6,089 nucleotides of DNA from Armatimonadota bacterium (lineage in GTDB: Bacteria > Armatimonadota > Armatimonadia > Armatimonadales > Armatimonadaceae), in contig JACMIS010000760.1 in assembly GCA_014381035.1 (NCBI GenBank), forward strand, positions 1 to 6,089. The letters are read 5' to 3'. A model generated the notes under the pieces. It was not told the DNA's origin. It saw only the letters and a list, made by a program, of their open reading frames with translations, and did not search any database. Positions 4,655 to 6,089 of the stretch are shown here, piece after piece; the first letter of the stretch is position 1, and each line of letters opens with the position of its first letter. The position numbers and the translations under genes are program-made.

Positions 4655-6089
4655 GTGGTTGACTCGGCGAAAAACATGTCGCCGGTAATAGGAGGCGGAT
4701 CGTTTTCCCCGAAGCGAAATCCGGATCTGTTACCGCAACGACAAATAAGCACGGTCGCAGACGGATGCCAACTTTATGTCGGCTCGCGAACTACCTCACG
4801 TCTGTCGTCTTGCTCCGCTCACACGCGTAATTACCTGTTCGCGGCACTTCGGCTAGCCGCGCAAGGATTGCGCAGCTACCTCCTACTCACACTTTTATTC
4901 GTATATGGTTTCTGTCTGATTGCCAGTGCTTCCGCCCAAAATGAGGTGAGGCAAACGTTCACTGTAAACCTTAACCCCCTCCTTCCAAACTATGTCGTCT
5001 ATCCGCACGAGGAGAAGCGTCTCCCCCTGACCATCACTCGATACGATAACCTTCAGGGACCAATCCGGATGATTCACGGCAGTCGCCCAGGCGATTCCGT
5101 CGTGACATTCAATCCAGACAGCGTGGCGGGAACGCAGAGCGAGATCATCATCAATGCTGGTCCGGGTAACCCTTCTTCCTCCAACCCCTATACCTTGACA
5201 TATAGCGCGGTGTCCGACATGGATTCCCACCAGATTGTTCCGTACAACGCTCGCAACTTCGGTTACGATGCTTATACTAACTGGTCCTGGAATTTCGGGG
5301 GTGGGGCTGACGGCAAATGGACGATGAACTGTGCGGATAACAACGAGCCCTCGTTGGAGCTAGATAATCAGGGGGAATATTGTGAGTCGCCGTATTTCAC
5401 CGTGTCGAATGCCTACGCGAGCAATAGACCCAAACTCCGGGTGCGATTTGATCTCGGGGTGGAGCAGTCCAGTAACTCTCAATATTGCGATGTGACGGTG
5501 ACTGCCTATGGCTATGATGTTAACGGGAACCTCACACCGGTCGGTAGTATGACCAAAGCTTCTCAGGTAGCAACCCAGGAACACGCAAACGCGACGAAGG
5601 TGCTACTTGATTTTGATCTCGCCCAGATGTCGGTCTCGGCACCTATCGAAAGCGTGCGGGTCAAATTCTGGATGAATCATTACCCCGGCGACGACGAACA
5701 AGGGGTAGACGTAAACCGGGTGCGTATTTCCACGGAGTGGCATCAAACCCGAAACTATCAAGTCACGATACCGACCTACTTCATGACCGCAACTGGTGCT
5801 GAAGTCCCTCGTAACAGCACGCGTAACTGTGAGATTCAGGGGACGGCTGAGAACGGTTTCAGCCGTGACGTATCTCTCAGTGTTCTTGATCTTCCCGCCG
5901 GAATGTCTGCCTCCTTTCCAAACGGTGCCTTTCCAAACGGCGCAATGTTGTCCGCTACAGACGTCACCAACCGTGTCGTAAAGCCAATCGCTATCACCTG
6001 TGACGGTAGTGTTGCCCCTGGCACATATACACTGCGGGTGCGAGGGAATACTCCAGCAGGCTATACACGCGTTGCTACGATGACCGTGA
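4655..6089 (+). CDS. Large exported protein with Ig-like and beta-sandwich domains (3' truncated by window edge)
   Basis: Frame 2 stays open from 4634 to the right edge, giving at least 478 residues. A hydrophobic core (about 76-90, LLLTLLFVYGFCLI) followed by ASASA and Gln95 is a standard signal peptidase I pattern. Region 102-196 looks like an Ig-like domain (LTITRYDN-x-x-GPI, VTFNPDSVAGT). Region 199-362 is a Trp- and Tyr-rich beta-sandwich with WSWNFGGGADGKW and three Cys (226, 243, 278), resembling carbohydrate-binding jelly rolls. Region 368-478 is a second Ig-like domain with GFSRDVSLSVLDLPAGMSASF-type and PGTYTLRVRG motifs. No catalytic domain is visible before the edge. The start is uncertain. 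GTG 4655 has GAAGGA nine bases upstream, and ATG 4676 is possible. TTG 4868 would place the signal peptide at the very N-terminus, but its AAGGA abuts it. Residues before 72 look low-quality. Confidence 0.8.
   Translation, partial: MVDSAKNMSPVIGGGSFSPKRNPDLLPQRQISTVADGCQLYVGSRTTSRLSSCSAHTRNYLFAALRLAAQGLRSYLLLTLLFVYGFCLIASASAQNEVRQTFTVNLNPLLPNYVVYPHEEKRLPLTITRYDNLQGPIRMIHGSRPGDSVVTFNPDSVAGTQSEIIINAGPGNPSSSNPYTLTYSAVSDMDSHQIVPYNARNFGYDAYTNWSWNFGGGADGKWTMNCADNNEPSLELDNQGEYCESPYFTVSNAYASNRPKLRVRFDLGVEQSSNSQYCDVTVTAYGYDVNGNLTPVGSMTKASQVATQEHANATKVLLDFDLAQMSVSAPIESVRVKFWMNHYPGDDEQGVDVNRVRISTEWHQTRNYQVTIPTYFMTATGAEVPRNSTRNCEIQGTAENGFSRDVSLSVLDLPAGMSASFPNGAFPNGAMLSATDVTNRVVKPIAITCDGSVAPGTYTLRVRGNTPAGYTRVATMTV
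5915..5944 (+). repeat. 15-bp in-frame tandem duplication (FPNGA twice)
   Basis: Units 5915-5929 and 5930-5944 differ at only 2 of 15 bases and encode FPNGA-FPNGA in a loop of the second Ig-like domain of the exported protein. The similarity, which includes identical codons for Phe, Pro and Asn, suggests a recent slippage-type duplication in a permissive surface loop. Confidence 0.75.

Noticed and set aside
4540..4752. 70-residue - strand open frame in the promoter and leader region
   Set aside because: GTG start without a Shine-Dalgarno, and no recognisable features. It overlaps the leader hairpins and the start of the exported-protein frame.
4895..5230. 111-residue - strand open frame
   Set aside because: Lies wholly inside the exported-protein gene, whose + frame shows a signal peptide and Ig-like motifs. 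It is a shadow.
1..6089. CRISPR array, transposase, toxin-antitoxin or defence system
   Set aside because: No regularly spaced repeats longer than 20 bp, no recombinase motifs and no small paired genes were found. The genes present are ordinary transporters and an exported protein.

Overview
This is a bacterial window of 6.1 kb. Short leaders, Shine-Dalgarno motifs, sigma70-type promoters and a translationally coupled gene pair all point that way. The left two thirds are GC-rich (72% in a hand count of 3661-3720). The region right of about 4100 is lower in GC (30% at 4381-4440, about 57% at 5401-5460). I cannot name the genus. A GC-rich genome with a large secreted Ig-like protein fits several environmental phyla (for example Armatimonadota, Acidobacteriota or Planctomycetota), but that is only a weak inference.

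Layout from left to right: (1) The last 50 codons of an unrecognised + strand gene enter from the left edge. (2) Convergent to it, two bases away, is a complete 12-helix MFS transporter of the anion:cation symporter (tartrate/phthalate/hexuronate) type on the - strand. The two stop codons form one perfect 8-bp palindrome. (3) A divergent intergenic region carries a promoter for the MFS gene and a large two-part inverted repeat (1623-1677) against its -35 box. (4) A two-gene + strand operon encodes an ABC-2 type transporter. The polytopic permease is first and the ATPase second, joined by a 4-base ATGA overlap. (5) A 557-bp gene-free region (4098-4654) becomes very AT-rich. It ends with two TTAACAT direct repeats in 11-bp register, then a consensus promoter (TTGACA, 16 bp, TATAAT) and a leader with two adjacent hairpins. 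(6) A large exported protein starts downstream and runs off the right edge. It has a hydrophobic signal segment, an Ig-like domain, a probable beta-sandwich (carbohydrate-binding-like) domain and a second Ig-like domain.

Functionally, the ABC pair forms one exporter-type complex of unknown substrate. The MFS gene is an independent organic-acid importer, possibly serving a catabolic locus to the left. The right-hand secreted gene is its own transcription unit with strong, possibly response-regulator-controlled, expression. I see no CRISPR array, transposase, rRNA or tRNA, and no recognisable defence system. The most interesting non-coding signals are the promoter and repeat block at 4407-4472, the structured leader behind it, and the dyad at 1623-1677.
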